From Microcebus murinus (Eukaryota > Chordata > Mammalia > Primates > Cheirogaleidae): DNA of 64,000 nucleotides. How positions within the stretch are numbered: the first letter of the stretch is position 1; each line of letters opens with the position of its first letter. Position numbers and translations under genes: made by a program. The stretch covers positions 43,725,400 to 43,789,399 of the forward strand of contig NC_134116.1 of the NCBI RefSeq assembly GCF_040939455.1. The letters run 5' to 3'. Below are positions 25,462 to 34,971 of the stretch, one piece after another. The notes below the pieces were generated by a model. The model searched no databases and had not been told where the DNA came from. It was given only the letters and a program-made list of their open reading frames with translations.

Positions 25462-25657
25462 CAGGCATCCTCAAACTATGGCCCGTGGGCCACATGTGGG
25501 TGTTTTTGCACGTTTGTTTTTTTACTTCAAAATAAGATATGTGCAGTGTGCATAAGAATTTTGTCATAGTTTTTTTTTTTTTTAACTATAGTCTGGCCCT
25601 CCAAGGGTCTGAGGGACAGTGAACTGACCCCCTGTTTAAAAAGTTTGAGGACCCCTG
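25462..25657. mobile_element. 196-bp hAT miniature element (MITE)
   Basis: The terminal inverted repeats are CAGGCATCCTCAAACT at 25462 and the complement of AGTTTGAGGACCCCTG at 25642-25657 (2 mismatches in 16). They are flanked by 8-bp copies gcctaaat (25454-25461) and gcctaaag (25658-25665), which is the hAT hallmark. The interior has 'gtgcagtgtgcataagaatt', a T14 run and 'ctatagtctggccctccaag'. It carries no transposase. I recognise the termini as a hAT family distinct from MER1 but cannot name it securely. Confidence 0.88.
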
Positions 25658-25665
25658 GCCTAAAG

Positions 25666-26599
25666 TGTCAGGTCCCAGGAATTGACAGGGGGCATACAAA
25701 ATACTGTGGAGGGCTCTCCAAAGTATGAGAACCCTATGGCATGGGGCCTGAGGAAAAGGGCTTGCTTACCTAGGTCTAAGGACAACACTGCTCCCAAGGC
25801 TTGGTCAGTTTTCAAGCAGTGTAGGTGCTGAAACAAATGCTACCAGATTTTCTCTGTGACATGCTTTAGTGAGGAGTGATGTGGCCTCATAATGCTGGTT
25901 AGATGGAAGAAGTAGCCTGCAGAGACCAAAGTGAATGCAAATTACTCAGGAAACCCTGCCAGGTCTTAACTAAATTGTGGAAAACAAAACAAAACAAAAA
26001 ACCCAGATCATCTGTTGTATCACATGTACACTTCATTTAAAAGCCCATCATGGTCAGAAGACTAACTGGGTTCACAGAGGCCATTCTCCCAGCATCCACG
26101 GCACCCTGACTCAATAGGGGTCTTAACAAGATTTATAGGACTCTTCATTTTATACACTGTTTGGGAGAAAAATCTCCACCAGTCTTTAGCATTTCTCCAT
26201 AATTGTACTGTCTGCTCTATGTTCTAAATTAACTTCTCTCAAGGTTGCATGAATAGTGAACTGCCTAGGAAGATAAGGATTGTGTTTACATTTCTATCCA
26301 ATACTTTAATCATGTTTGCTTTTGTAAAAAATAAAATTAAGCCCAAATTTTTTGGCCCCTGGTAGAGAAAAACATAACATATCAAGAAGCTCTTCATATT
26401 TTTCCTCATTTTCCTTGCAAAGTAGAAAAACAAAAACTCATAACACTCAGAGAGTGTACTTCTCTGCTCTTGTCCTTGAACCTTCAATTTGAAAACTTTC
26501 CATAATTTAAACTCATGTTCCTACAAAACTTAAGTATAGCACACCTCCCCTCAATCTCTCAATTTTTCCATTGAAATAGATTTTCCTTTTGTGGTAACA
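25666..26599. other. Unrecognised non-coding DNA
   Basis: Contains an (AAAAC)n stretch at about 25981-26001. No gene; the 82-codon minus-strand ORF at 26239-26487 has no recognisable family. Confidence 0.35.
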
Positions 26600-26800
26600 G
26601 AAATAACCGACAATAGAAATATAATACCTTTAACAATATTTGTGATTATAGGGACTGTATTAAACAATTTACTTAATTGAAACATTTAACACCACAACAA
26701 CCCAAGAGGTAGACAGTATAAATTGAAGTGTCTAATTTATTGATTGTGTAAATAAGGACTAAAGAGATTGGATAGCTTCACTGTCATTATTATACTGAAC
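26600..26800 (+). mobile_element. Probable MIR SINE
   Basis: 'acaccacaacaacccaagag' followed by 'gtagacagtataa' and 'gtaaataaggactaaagaga' tracks the MIR core in order, though diverged. Confidence 0.6.
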
Positions 26801-27469
26801 TTTTCTTGTTTGGTTTTACTATAGGGCTTAAGGTATTCAATAACATGTTCACCAATATGCTCTAATGCCTCATTCTATATCTGAGCATGTGGCTCTTCCC
26901 CTCTGTAAGGAGCTTGAAATATCAGCTTATTGACTGCAATTTCTGTTCCAGTTTATGGATTCAGCTGCTGAGGGCTTATGAGATGTAAACAAAAGTTAGG
27001 TTTCTTGACTTAAGGAGTTAATACTCTAATATGAAAAGTAAATATAGAGTAGAAAAATAACATCCATTTTCTTGCAAGTCAGAGAAAATCATTTAAAAAT
27101 TTTATCATCATTGTAGTTATTTATAGCAGCTGCAGCAATTAAGTGGCAAATAGATGCTGGATTTTACACTTTATGTATTTAACCTTTCTCAGGGTCCTAT
27201 GATTTAGGTGTCTAAATACCTTGGATGTTAGAATGAACATGCTGCTTTCTCTCTGAGAAATCATAGCCAAATGTTCAACTTTAATTTTACATTTACCTAT
27301 AAAATTTGAATAGGCTTTTCTGTTGTACATTCAGATTAATTTGACTGATAGGGGAAATCTGTTCAATTTGTCTCATCTATCATTGCATGAAAGCTATTTC
27401 CAGGATGATATTAAGGATATTATTAAACAACAGGTTTCTAAGTTACTTATACTATCTTTTTAACCTTAA
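26801..27469. other. Unrecognised AT-rich DNA
   Basis: No feature recognised; the 63-codon ORF at 27139-27330 (minus) is chance. Confidence 0.4.
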
Positions 27470-27975
27470 TAGAGATATTTGGTAATTAAGACAATGTGGA
27501 TTTAATAATATATAACTCTCAGCAGGCATATAGATCAATCATATAGAATATAAGATAGAATATAAGGTCATATAGAATATAAGGTCCAGAAATATACTTT
27601 ATGGTTAATTGAATTTTGACAAGGGAGCCAAGGTAATTCAATGGAGGTGGATGATAGCATCTTCAACAAAAAAGGGCTGAATATTAGACACCCACTTTTT
27701 AACACAATAAACTTCAAACCTTACTTCACACAATATACAAAACATAACTCTATGTATACTTAAATGTAAGAGCTAACTAGATAAACCTTTTAGTAAGTAA
27801 TCATAGAAAATTTTTGTGATGTCACATTAGGCAAAGAATGATCAGATATGAAAAAGAAACAAAAGTTTAGAAGATAAATTATATTTTATTTTATCAGGTA
27901 CAAAAACTATTTTTATTCAAAAGATACTTTCAAGAAAATGAAAAGGTAAGTGACAAATTGAGAGAAATAATTATG
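27470..27975 (+). mobile_element. Old LINE-1 ORF2 fragment, left half of a split host copy
   Basis: 'ttgaattttgacaagggagc', 'aatgtaagagctaactagat' and 'tactttcaagaaaatgaaaa' follow L1M ORF2 in sense order, up to 'agagaaataattatg'. The next ORF2 segment resumes at 37175 ('agaaatatttttatgacata'), so the copy was split by everything between 27976 and 37174. A local duplication of 'atagaatataag' units lies at 27541-27581. Confidence 0.75.
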
Positions 27976-28036
27976 TATTTATTTTTATTGATACATAATA
28001 CTTGTACATATGGGTACATGTGATATTTTGTTACAT
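27976..28036 (-). mobile_element. Antisense L1 3' end, left fragment
   Basis: 'tatttatttttattgataca' and 'atgggtacatgtgatatttt' are the reverse complement of an old primate-lineage L1 3' end, beginning with the T-rich complement of its tail. It continues across the young L1 insertion at 34414. The approximate duplication agaaat...ttatg at 27963-27975 and 37175-37189 suggests this antisense L1 inserted into the older sense copy. Confidence 0.78.
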
Positions 28037-28049
28037 AAGATGCGTAATG
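28037..28049. repeat. Target-site duplication of full-length L1, 5' copy
   Basis: The 13-bp sequence aagatgcgtaatg is repeated exactly at 34401-34413 after the poly(A) tail. This is the signature of L1 target-primed insertion and fixes the element's 5' boundary at 28050. Confidence 0.95.
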
Positions 28050-29256
28050 GACGGGAGGAGGCTGCGGAAGAGAACTGGAGGCTGAGACCACCGGAGCAGC
28101 CCGGAGACCAGGGCAAGGGTAGGTGGATCTGCTGTTTCCCCTCCCCTGCATTCAGGACTGCTGGTGGGCTCCCCAGCGGGTGGAGAGACCTGCGGACATC
28201 AGCCCAGAGACTGCTGCCGCCTGCCAACGGTGAGCCTGTAGCAGACGTGGCACCAGGTTCCCAACTTCCTCCGGGCAACTCCCTGTGCACGGAGAGCCGC
28301 GCGGCAGGCACCGTATTGCCTCCTCCTCCCCTCCGCCGACCCTACCCGGGGCTGCCCAGAGAGACAATACAGCCACCAGCCGGAGGCACCTCCAGGGAAT
28401 GGGACCTTCCCGTTTGGGACCCCGCCCGCCCTCCCAGGTGATGCTGGCACCGTGTTCCCAGGAAAATGGTGCCGACTCAGAGGCTGAGAGACATAGACCC
28501 AGCTTGGGCTCCCTGTGGGTGAATTAGGACCGGAAATCCTCTCCCTGGTGGGAATACAGTTTGAACTCTGGGACCCAGAGGTCGGACCTGCAGACCAGAT
28601 CCCCTGCACCGAGGGCTAGCATTGCCCGGGGCACAGAAGGATTATACGTGAACAGCCTACTGAGGTCTGTGTGCCTCCAGGGGCGAATTGGCGTCCTAGA
28701 GGGCAACCCTCCTCCCAGCAGGAGGCTGTGTGCCCAACCCAGGTGGCGTTCCTGTGCAGGGAACCTCCCCGCCGGCATCACAGTCCGGGGAGGCCTGGTG
28801 GCTTGTGGTCTGGCCTGCTGGCAGAGGCCCAGGAGTAGCTGCGGAGTTGGGGAGGGTGGAAAGAAGCGAGGCCTGCTGCAGACTGTGGGTCTCAGACAGC
28901 CCCACCCCCACACCTAGACTTTCTGGCTGAGCGGGACCATTCCAGCCCCGCCCTGACAGCAGAGAACAGAACTTTGACCCCTGCTAACGGCCTGAGGGCA
29001 GGCTTACCCAACCCAGCTCCGCCCAGAAGAGAGCTGATAACAGGACTCAAAATCAACACCATAGCCTGTTCCTCCAAGCAAACGCCACCTACTGACAGGG
29101 ACGGCATCTTGCACAGCCTTTCCACGGCACCCACTGACTCAATATACAGGGAGTGGTCCAATTTCACCCACAGGCACCACCTAACGCCTCAGAAACTAAA
29201 CAAGGTGTGTGAATACCCAAACAATAACCTAAGAAAAGAAACAACAACTGATCGAC
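28050..29256 (+). promoter_or_regulatory. LINE-1 5' UTR (internal promoter region)
   Basis: 1.2 kb of GC- and CpG-rich DNA, in sharp contrast to its AT-rich surroundings. It lies between the 5' target duplication and the ORF1 start. In primate L1s this region holds an internal RNA polymerase II promoter and often an antisense promoter; that role is inferred from position and composition. Several open frames run through it on both strands (for example 28199-28609 and 28524-28913 minus, 28974-29588 plus), but these follow from high GC content and the plus-strand frame overlaps ORF1 out of frame. Confidence 0.85.
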
Positions 29257-30249
29257 ATGGGAAGAAATCAGCGAAAGAACTCAGGAAATATGAAGAACCA
29301 AACGGAAAACACACCCCCAAAGAGGAGCACCAGCCCCCTAGAAACGGACACCGACCAAAATCAGGCAACCAATATGAAAGAAGAGGAATTTCGTATGTGG
29401 AACATAAGAACACTCACCCAGCTGCAACAACAACTCAACAACCAACACCAAGAAACCACAAAAAGTCTCCAGGATATGAGAAAAGAAATAGACACATTGA
29501 AGAAAAGTGTAACCGAACTCCTGGAAATGAAGAATCAATTCAAGGAACTACAAAATACAGTGGAAAGTCTCAAGAACAGGGTAGATGAAGCAGAAGAAAG
29601 AATCTCAGAGCTTGAAGATAACACCCTCCAATTAAATAAATCAGTCACAGAAATAGAGCAGAGAAACAAGAGAAAAGAGCAAAGTCTACAAGAGCTGTGG
29701 GATTATGTGAAAAAACCTAACGTGAGGGTCATAGGTTTAGCCGAAGGGGAGGAAGACAACACTCAAGGGCTGGACAAGCTTTTTGAAGATATAATAGAGG
29801 AAAATTTCCCAGGCCTTGCTCAAAATCTCGATATACAAGTTCAAGAAGCCCAGAGGACCCCTGGGAGATTCAATGCAAACAGGAAGACGTCACGTCATGC
29901 AGTCATCAGACTGACCAAAGTATCAACTAAAGAGGCCCTTCTAAGAGCTGTAAGACAAAAGAAGCAAGTGACATACAAGGGAAAGCCAATTCGAATAACA
30001 TCAGACTTCTCTAATGAGACTTTACAAGCAAGGAGAGACTGGGGCCCCATTCTCACTCTTCTGAAACAAAACAATGCCCAGCCTAGAATATTATTCCCTG
30101 CAAAACTAAGCTTTATATATGAAGGAGAAATAAAAACATTCTCAGACAAGCAAAGGCTCAGAGAATTCACCAAGACAAGACCAGCCCTACAAGAAGTACT
30201 TAAAACAGCGTTATGCACGGAACATCATAATAATAATCCACGGATATAA
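29257..30249 (+). CDS. L1 ORF1: LINE-1 ORF1 protein (RNA-binding chaperone), intact
   Basis: A 330-residue protein of normal L1 ORF1p length. It forms trimers that coat L1 RNA in cytoplasmic ribonucleoprotein particles and acts as a nucleic-acid chaperone. Visible parts: a basic, polar N-terminus (1-45), a long coiled coil with heptad Leu/Glu/Lys pattern (about 50-145), an RRM-type domain starting near PNVRVIGL (154-161), and a C-terminal domain with the paired arginines QARRDWGP (R259, R260) that bind RNA in characterised ORF1p. A PAKLSF motif follows at 281-286. The start ATG gives MGRNQRK, matching the family's usual beginning. The stop TAA is 41 bp before the ORF2 ATG. No frameshift or internal stop is present, so it is probably translatable if transcribed. 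Confidence 0.96.
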   Translation: MGRNQRKNSGNMKNQTENTPPKRSTSPLETDTDQNQATNMKEEEFRMWNIRTLTQLQQQLNNQHQETTKSLQDMRKEIDTLKKSVTELLEMKNQFKELQNTVESLKNRVDEAEERISELEDNTLQLNKSVTEIEQRNKRKEQSLQELWDYVKKPNVRVIGLAEGEEDNTQGLDKLFEDIIEENFPGLAQNLDIQVQEAQRTPGRFNANRKTSRHAVIRLTKVSTKEALLRAVRQKKQVTYKGKPIRITSDFSNETLQARRDWGPILTLLKQNNAQPRILFPAKLSFIYEGEIKTFSDKQRLREFTKTRPALQEVLKTALCTEHHNNNPRI

Positions 30250-30290
30250 AAACAACCAAAACCCAAAGATATTAAAGGCCAGATATTACA

Positions 30291-33200
30291 ATGGCTCAAG
30301 ACAGAAATCATAGCAACAACATCCAACCCAACAGAATGATCAGTAATCTACCCTACCTATCAGTTCTCTCAATAAATGTGAATGGCTTAAACTCTCCACT
30401 CAAGAGACATAGGCTGGCTGAATGGATAAGAAAATACAGGCCAAGTATATGCTGTCTTCAGGAAACACATTTAACCTGCAAGGATGCACATAGACTAAAA
30501 ATAAAAGGGTGGAGATCAATATTCCAAGCAAATAGAAGCCAAAAGAAGGCTGGTGTGGCAGTTCTAATTTCAGACGATTTAGGTTTTAAACCAACAAAAG
30601 TAGTAAAAGACAAAGAGGGTCATTATATAATGGTGAAGGGCACAGTCCAACAAGAAGAGATAACAATTTTAAATATATATGCACCCAACTTAGGTGCACC
30701 CAGATTCATAAAGCAAACCTTACTGGAGCTAAGCAAATGGATTAATAGCAACTCCATAATCGCTGGGGATTTCAACACCCCACTGACGGCACAAGACAGA
30801 TCCTCCAAACAGAAAATTAATAAAGAAATAATGGACTTAAACAAAACTCTAGAACAATTGGGTCTGACAGACATCTACAGAACATTCTACCCAAAATCCA
30901 CTGAATATACGTTCTTCTCATCAGCTCACGGGACATTCTCTAAGATTGACCATATCCTAGGACACAAAGAAAATCTCAAGAAATTTAAAAACATAGAAAT
31001 CATACCATGTACCTTCTCAGATTACAGTGGAATAAAACTAGAAATCAACCCTAACAGAAACTCACATTTCTACACAAAAACGTGGAAATTAAACAACCTC
31101 CTACTAAATGATTACTTCGTAAATGAAGAAATCAAGACGGAAATAAAAAACTTCTATGAAGAAAACGACAATGGAGAGACAAGTTATCAACTCCTCTGGG
31201 ACACAGCTAAAGCAGTTCTGAGAGGAAAGTTTATCTCCATAAATGCCTATAACCAAAAGGCAAGAAGATCACAAATAGACAATCTAATGAAACGACTCAA
31301 AGAGCTGGAAAAAGAAGAACAGACCAACCCCAAACCCAGCAGAAGAAGTGAAATCAACAAGATCAAATCAGAACTAAACCAAATTGAAAACAGGAAAGCT
31401 ATTCAGGAGATTAATAAAACAAAAAGTTGGTTCTTTGAAAAAATAAACAAGATTGACACGCCGTTGGCTAAGCTAACGAAAAGCAGAAAAGAGAAATCTC
31501 TAATAAGCTCCATCAGGAATAAAAAAGGAGATATCACAACTGATCCCAAAGAGATACAAGATACAATTTATGAATACTACAAAAATCTTTATGCACACAA
31601 ACTGGAAAATGTGGAGGAAATGGACAAATTTCTAGAAACACACAGCCTCCCTAGGCTCAACCAGGAAGAAATAGATTCCCTGAACAGACCAATCTCAACA
31701 GCTGAAATAGAAACAGCAATTAAAAATCTCCCTAAAAAGAAAATTCCCGGTCCAGATGGCTTCACACCTGAATTTTACCATACTTACAAAGAAGAACTAG
31801 TACCTATCTTGCAGAAACTATTCCACAACATCGAGAAGAACGGAAACCTCCCCGACACCTTTTATGAAGCGAATATTACTCTGATACCAAAACCAGGAAA
31901 GGATGCAACAAAAAAAGAAAACTACAGACCAATATCCCTAATGAATATAGATGCAAAAATTTTCAACAAAATCTTAGCTAACCGAATCCAGACACTTATC
32001 AAAAAAATAATCCACCACGACCAAGTGGGCTTCATCCCAGGGATGCAGGGATGGTTCAACATACGTAAATCTATAAATGCAATTCACCACATAAACAGAA
32101 GCAAAAACAAGGACCACATGATCCTTTCAATAGATGCAGAAAAAGCTTTTGACAAAATTCAACACCCTTTCATGATACGAACACTTAAGAAAATAGGCAT
32201 AGAAGGGACATACCTAAAAATGATACAAGCCATATATGACAGACCCATAGCCAACATCATACTGAATGGGGAAAGATTGAAATCATTCCCACTTAGAACT
32301 GGAACCAGACAAGGCTGCCCACTATCTCCACTTCTGTTCAACATAGTGCTGGAAGTCTTGGCTACAGCAATCAGACAGGAAAATGGAATCAAAGGTATCC
32401 AAATAGGGGCAGAAGAGATCAAACTTTCACTGTTTGCTGATGATATGATATTGTATCTAGAAAACCCCAAGCATTCAACCAAGAAACTCCTGGAACTGAT
32501 CAATGAATTTAGTAAAGTCTCAGGATACAAAATTAATACACAGAAATCAGAGGCATTCATATACGCCAACAACAATCTAATTGAGAACCAAATCAAAGAC
32601 TCAATTCCCTTCACAATAGCAACAAAGAAATTAAAGTACCTAGGAATATATTTAACCAAAGAGGTAAAAGACCTCTACAGGGAGAACTATGAAACACTGA
32701 GAAAGGAAATAGCAGAGGATGTAAACAGATGGAAATCCATACCATGCTCGTGGATCGGCAGACTCAATATCATCAAAATGTCTATACTACCCAAACTGAT
32801 CTACAGATTCAATGCAATACCTATTAAAATCCCATCAGCATTCTTCACAGATATAGAAAAAATAATTTTACGCTTCGTATGGAACCAAAGAAGACCCCGA
32901 ATATCAAGAGCAATTCTAGGCAACAAAAACAAAATGGGAGGCATTAATATGCCAGATATCAAACTATACTACAAAGCTGTAGTAATTAAAACAATATGGT
33001 ATTGGCACAAAAACAGGAATATTGACCAGTGGAACAGATGTGAGAATCCCGATATAAAACCATCCTCATATAGCCATCTCATCTTTGACAAAGCAGACAA
33101 AAACATACGCTGGGGAAAAGAATCCCTCTTCAATAAATGGTGCTGGGAAAACTGGATAGCCACCTGTAGAAGGCTAAAACAGGACCCACACCTTTCACCT

Positions 33201-33938
33201 CTCACAAAAACCAACTCACGCTGGATAACAGACTTAAACCTAAGATATGAAACTATTAGAACTCTAGAGGAAAAAGTTGGAAACACTCTCCTAGACATCG
33301 GCCTGGGCAAAGAGTTTATGAAGAAGTCCCCAAAGGCAATCACAGCAGCAACAAAAATAAATAAATGGGACATGATCAAACTACAAAGCTTCTGCACAGC
33401 CAAAGAAATAGTCATGAAAGTAAACAGACAACCTACAGAATGGGAGAAAATTTTTGCATCCTATGCATCCGATAAGGGACTGATAACTAGAATATACTTA
33501 GAACTCACGAAAATTAGGAAGAAAAAATCAAATAACCCCATTAAAAAGTGGGCAAAGGACTTGAACAGAAATTTTTCTAAAGAAGACAGAAGAATGGCCA
33601 ACAAACATATGAAGAAATGCTCAACATCTCTAATCATCAGGGAAATGCAAATCAAAACCACAATGAGATATCACTTAACCCCAGTGAGAATGGCCTTTAT
33701 CAAAAAATCTCCAAACAATAAATGCTGGCGTGGTTGCGGAGAGAGAGGAACACTCCTACACTGCTGGTGGGACTGCAAACTAGTTCAACCTCTGTGGAAA
33801 GCAATATGGAGATACCTTAAAGCCATACAAGTGGATCTACCATTTGATCCAGCAATCCCATTGCTGGGCATCTACCCAAATGATCCAGTGACACTCTACA
33901 AAAAAGACACCTGCACTCGAATGTTTATAGCAGCATAA
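30291..33938 (+). CDS. L1 ORF2: LINE-1 ORF2 protein (endonuclease-reverse transcriptase), C-terminally truncated and catalytically altered
   Basis: 1215 residues. ORF2p nicks target DNA and reverse transcribes L1 RNA at the nick. The N-terminal APE-like endonuclease has the expected N29, E58 (QETH), Y130, D160/N162 (GDFN) and D220 (SKID). The position of the catalytic histidine in the SDH motif is Tyr245 (TAC, 31023-31025). The Z region (about 390-500) precedes a reverse transcriptase with D615 (SIDAEKAF), [10 protein letters not shown] (671-680) and FADD (715-718), all intact. The zinc-knuckle-like CX3CX7HX4C is intact at 1145-1162. TAA at 33936-33938 ends the frame about 76 codons early. 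The start at 30291 has good context (acaATGg), but Met16 (30336) aligns with the human start and could also be used. Endonuclease activity is probably lost; the RT core looks functional. Confidence 0.95.
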   Translation: MAQDRNHSNNIQPNRMISNLPYLSVLSINVNGLNSPLKRHRLAEWIRKYRPSICCLQETHLTCKDAHRLKIKGWRSIFQANRSQKKAGVAVLISDDLGFKPTKVVKDKEGHYIMVKGTVQQEEITILNIYAPNLGAPRFIKQTLLELSKWINSNSIIAGDFNTPLTAQDRSSKQKINKEIMDLNKTLEQLGLTDIYRTFYPKSTEYTFFSSAHGTFSKIDHILGHKENLKKFKNIEIIPCTFSDYSGIKLEINPNRNSHFYTKTWKLNNLLLNDYFVNEEIKTEIKNFYEENDNGETSYQLLWDTAKAVLRGKFISINAYNQKARRSQIDNLMKRLKELEKEEQTNPKPSRRSEINKIKSELNQIENRKAIQEINKTKSWFFEKINKIDTPLAKLTKSRKEKSLISSIRNKKGDITTDPKEIQDTIYEYYKNLYAHKLENVEEMDKFLETHSLPRLNQEEIDSLNRPISTAEIETAIKNLPKKKIPGPDGFTPEFYHTYKEELVPILQKLFHNIEKNGNLPDTFYEANITLIPKPGKDATKKENYRPISLMNIDAKIFNKILANRIQTLIKKIIHHDQVGFIPGMQGWFNIRKSINAIHHINRSKNKDHMILSIDAEKAFDKIQHPFMIRTLKKIGIEGTYLKMIQAIYDRPIANIILNGERLKSFPLRTGTRQGCPLSPLLFNIVLEVLATAIRQENGIKGIQIGAEEIKLSLFADDMILYLENPKHSTKKLLELINEFSKVSGYKINTQKSEAFIYANNNLIENQIKDSIPFTIATKKLKYLGIYLTKEVKDLYRENYETLRKEIAEDVNRWKSIPCSWIGRLNIIKMSILPKLIYRFNAIPIKIPSAFFTDIEKIILRFVWNQRRPRISRAILGNKNKMGGINMPDIKLYYKAVVIKTIWYWHKNRNIDQWNRCENPDIKPSSYSHLIFDKADKNIRWGKESLFNKWCWENWIATCRRLKQDPHLSPLTKTNSRWITDLNLRYETIRTLEEKVGNTLLDIGLGKEFMKKSPKAITAATKINKWDMIKLQSFCTAKEIVMKVNRQPTEWEKIFASYASDKGLITRIYLELTKIRKKKSNNPIKKWAKDLNRNFSKEDRRMANKHMKKCSTSLIIREMQIKTTMRYHLTPVRMAFIKKSPNNKCWRGCGERGTLLHCWWDCKLVQPLWKAIWRYLKAIQVDLPFDPAIPLLGIYPNDPVTLYKKDTCTRMFIAA

Positions 33939-34166
33939 TTCATAATTGCAAGGCTGTGGAAACAGCCCAAGTGCCCATCAATCAAAGAATGGATTAATAA
34001 AATGTGGTATATGTACACCATGGAGTACTATTCAGCTCTAAGAAACAATGGTGATATAGCACACCTTATATTTTCCTGGTTAGAGCTGGAACCCATACTA
34101 CTAAGTGAAGTATCCCAAGAATGGAAAAACAAGCACCAGATATATTCTCCAGCAAACTGGTATTAA
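33939..34166 (+). pseudogene. Detached C-terminal tail of L1 ORF2
   Basis: After the premature TAA the same frame stays open for 75 codons to TAA at 34164-34166. It still reads as the conserved ORF2 tail (for example KMWYMYTMEYYSALRNN). Relatives at 41.7, 43.6, 45.9 and 58.7 kb have CAA where this copy has TAA, so the stop is a single C-to-T change in this copy and not the family's normal end. Confidence 0.92.
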
Positions 34167-34400
34167 CTGAGTAGCACCTAAGTGGACACATAGGTGCTAC
34201 AGTAATAGGGTATTGGGCAGGTGGGAGGGGGGAGGGGGGTGGGTATATATATACATAGTGAGTGAGATGTGCACCATCTGGGGGATGGTCATGATGGAGA
34301 CTCAGACTTTTTGGGGGAGGGGGGAAATGGGCATTTATTGAAACCTTAAAATCTGTACCCCCATAATATACCAAAATAAAAAAATAATTAAAAAAAAAAA
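34167..34400 (+). terminator. LINE-1 3' UTR, G-rich tract and polyadenylation signal
   Basis: The 3' UTR contains a G-rich polypurine block (GGG runs from 34208 to 34243, then a second at about 34313-34324), a (TA)n patch at 34244-34253, and the family-specific ending 'tctgtacccccataatatac' before AATAAA (34375-34380) and an A-rich tail broken once by 'taatt'. G-rich 3' UTRs capable of quadruplex formation are a general feature of mammalian L1s. Confidence 0.9.
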
Positions 34401-34413
34401 AAGATGCGTAATG
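34401..34413. repeat. Target-site duplication of full-length L1, 3' copy
   Basis: aagatgcgtaatg, identical to 28037-28049. Its first As merge with the poly(A) tail, so the true duplication could be a base or two shorter. Confidence 0.95.
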
Positions 34414-34956
34414 ATCAAATAGTGTATTTGGGGTATCCATCACCTTACGTATTTATCATTTCTATGTGTTGGAAATATTTCAAGTCTTCTTGCTATGTTG
34501 AAATATATAATTCATTGTTAACTATAATCACCCTAATTTTCTATGGAACATTAGGACTCATTCCTTCTATCTAACTGTATGTTTTTACCCATTAACCAAC
34601 CTCTCTTCATCCCTCTACCAACCTACATATCCTTCCCAGCCTCTGGTATCTATCATTATATTTTCTAACTCTATGAGATCAATGTTTTAGCTCCCATATA
34701 TGAGTGAGAACATGCAGTATTTCTTTCTAGGCTTATTTCACTTTATATGATGACTTCCAGTTCCATTAATGTTGCTATAACTGACAAGATTTCATTATTT
34801 TTATGACTAAATAGTATTCCCTCATACATATCTACTATGTTTTTTCATCCATTTGTCCATTGATGGACACTTGGGTTGATTCTATATCTTTGCTATTGTA
34901 AATAATGCTATAATACATATGAGAGTGTAGATATCCCTTTGATATACTGGTTTCTT
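34414..34956 (-). mobile_element. Antisense L1 3' UTR and ORF2 end, right part of split copy
   Basis: It continues the antisense L1 seen at 27976-28036: 'tttggggtatccatcacctt', 'tctatctaactgtatgtttt', 'cccatatatgagtgagaaca', 'ccattgatggacacttgggt' and 'gatatccctttgatatactg' are reverse-complement L1 3' UTR and ORF2 C-terminus. The order matches older L1MA/L1PB-type elements, so this L1 predates the full-length insertion. Confidence 0.85.
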
Positions 34957-34971
34957 TTTATTATTATTATT

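Larger units (their letters stand above)
28050..34400 (+). mobile_element. L1: Full-length young LINE-1 retrotransposon
   Basis: A 6.35-kb element with all L1 parts in order: GC-rich 5' UTR (28050-29256), ORF1 (29257-30249), a 41-bp spacer, ORF2 (30291-33938), a 3' UTR with G-runs, the poly(A) signal AATAAA at 34375-34380 and an A-rich tail. It is bounded by an exact 13-bp target duplication and sits inside an older antisense L1. The intact 330-codon ORF1, the near-complete ORF2 and the perfect duplication indicate a recent insertion. The relatives at 45.9 and 58.7 kb share the same 3' UTR. Two ORF2 lesions make autonomous movement unlikely. The 5' end could lack a few bases relative to the family, which I cannot judge. 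Confidence 0.96.

Noticed and set aside
28010..28930. Several 60-140-codon ORFs on both strands
   Set aside because: They are overlapping frames in the GC-rich L1 5' UTR, which is expected from base composition.
30623..33661. Minus-strand ORFs opposite ORF2
   Set aside because: They are antisense shadows of the long ORF2 frame with no independent support.
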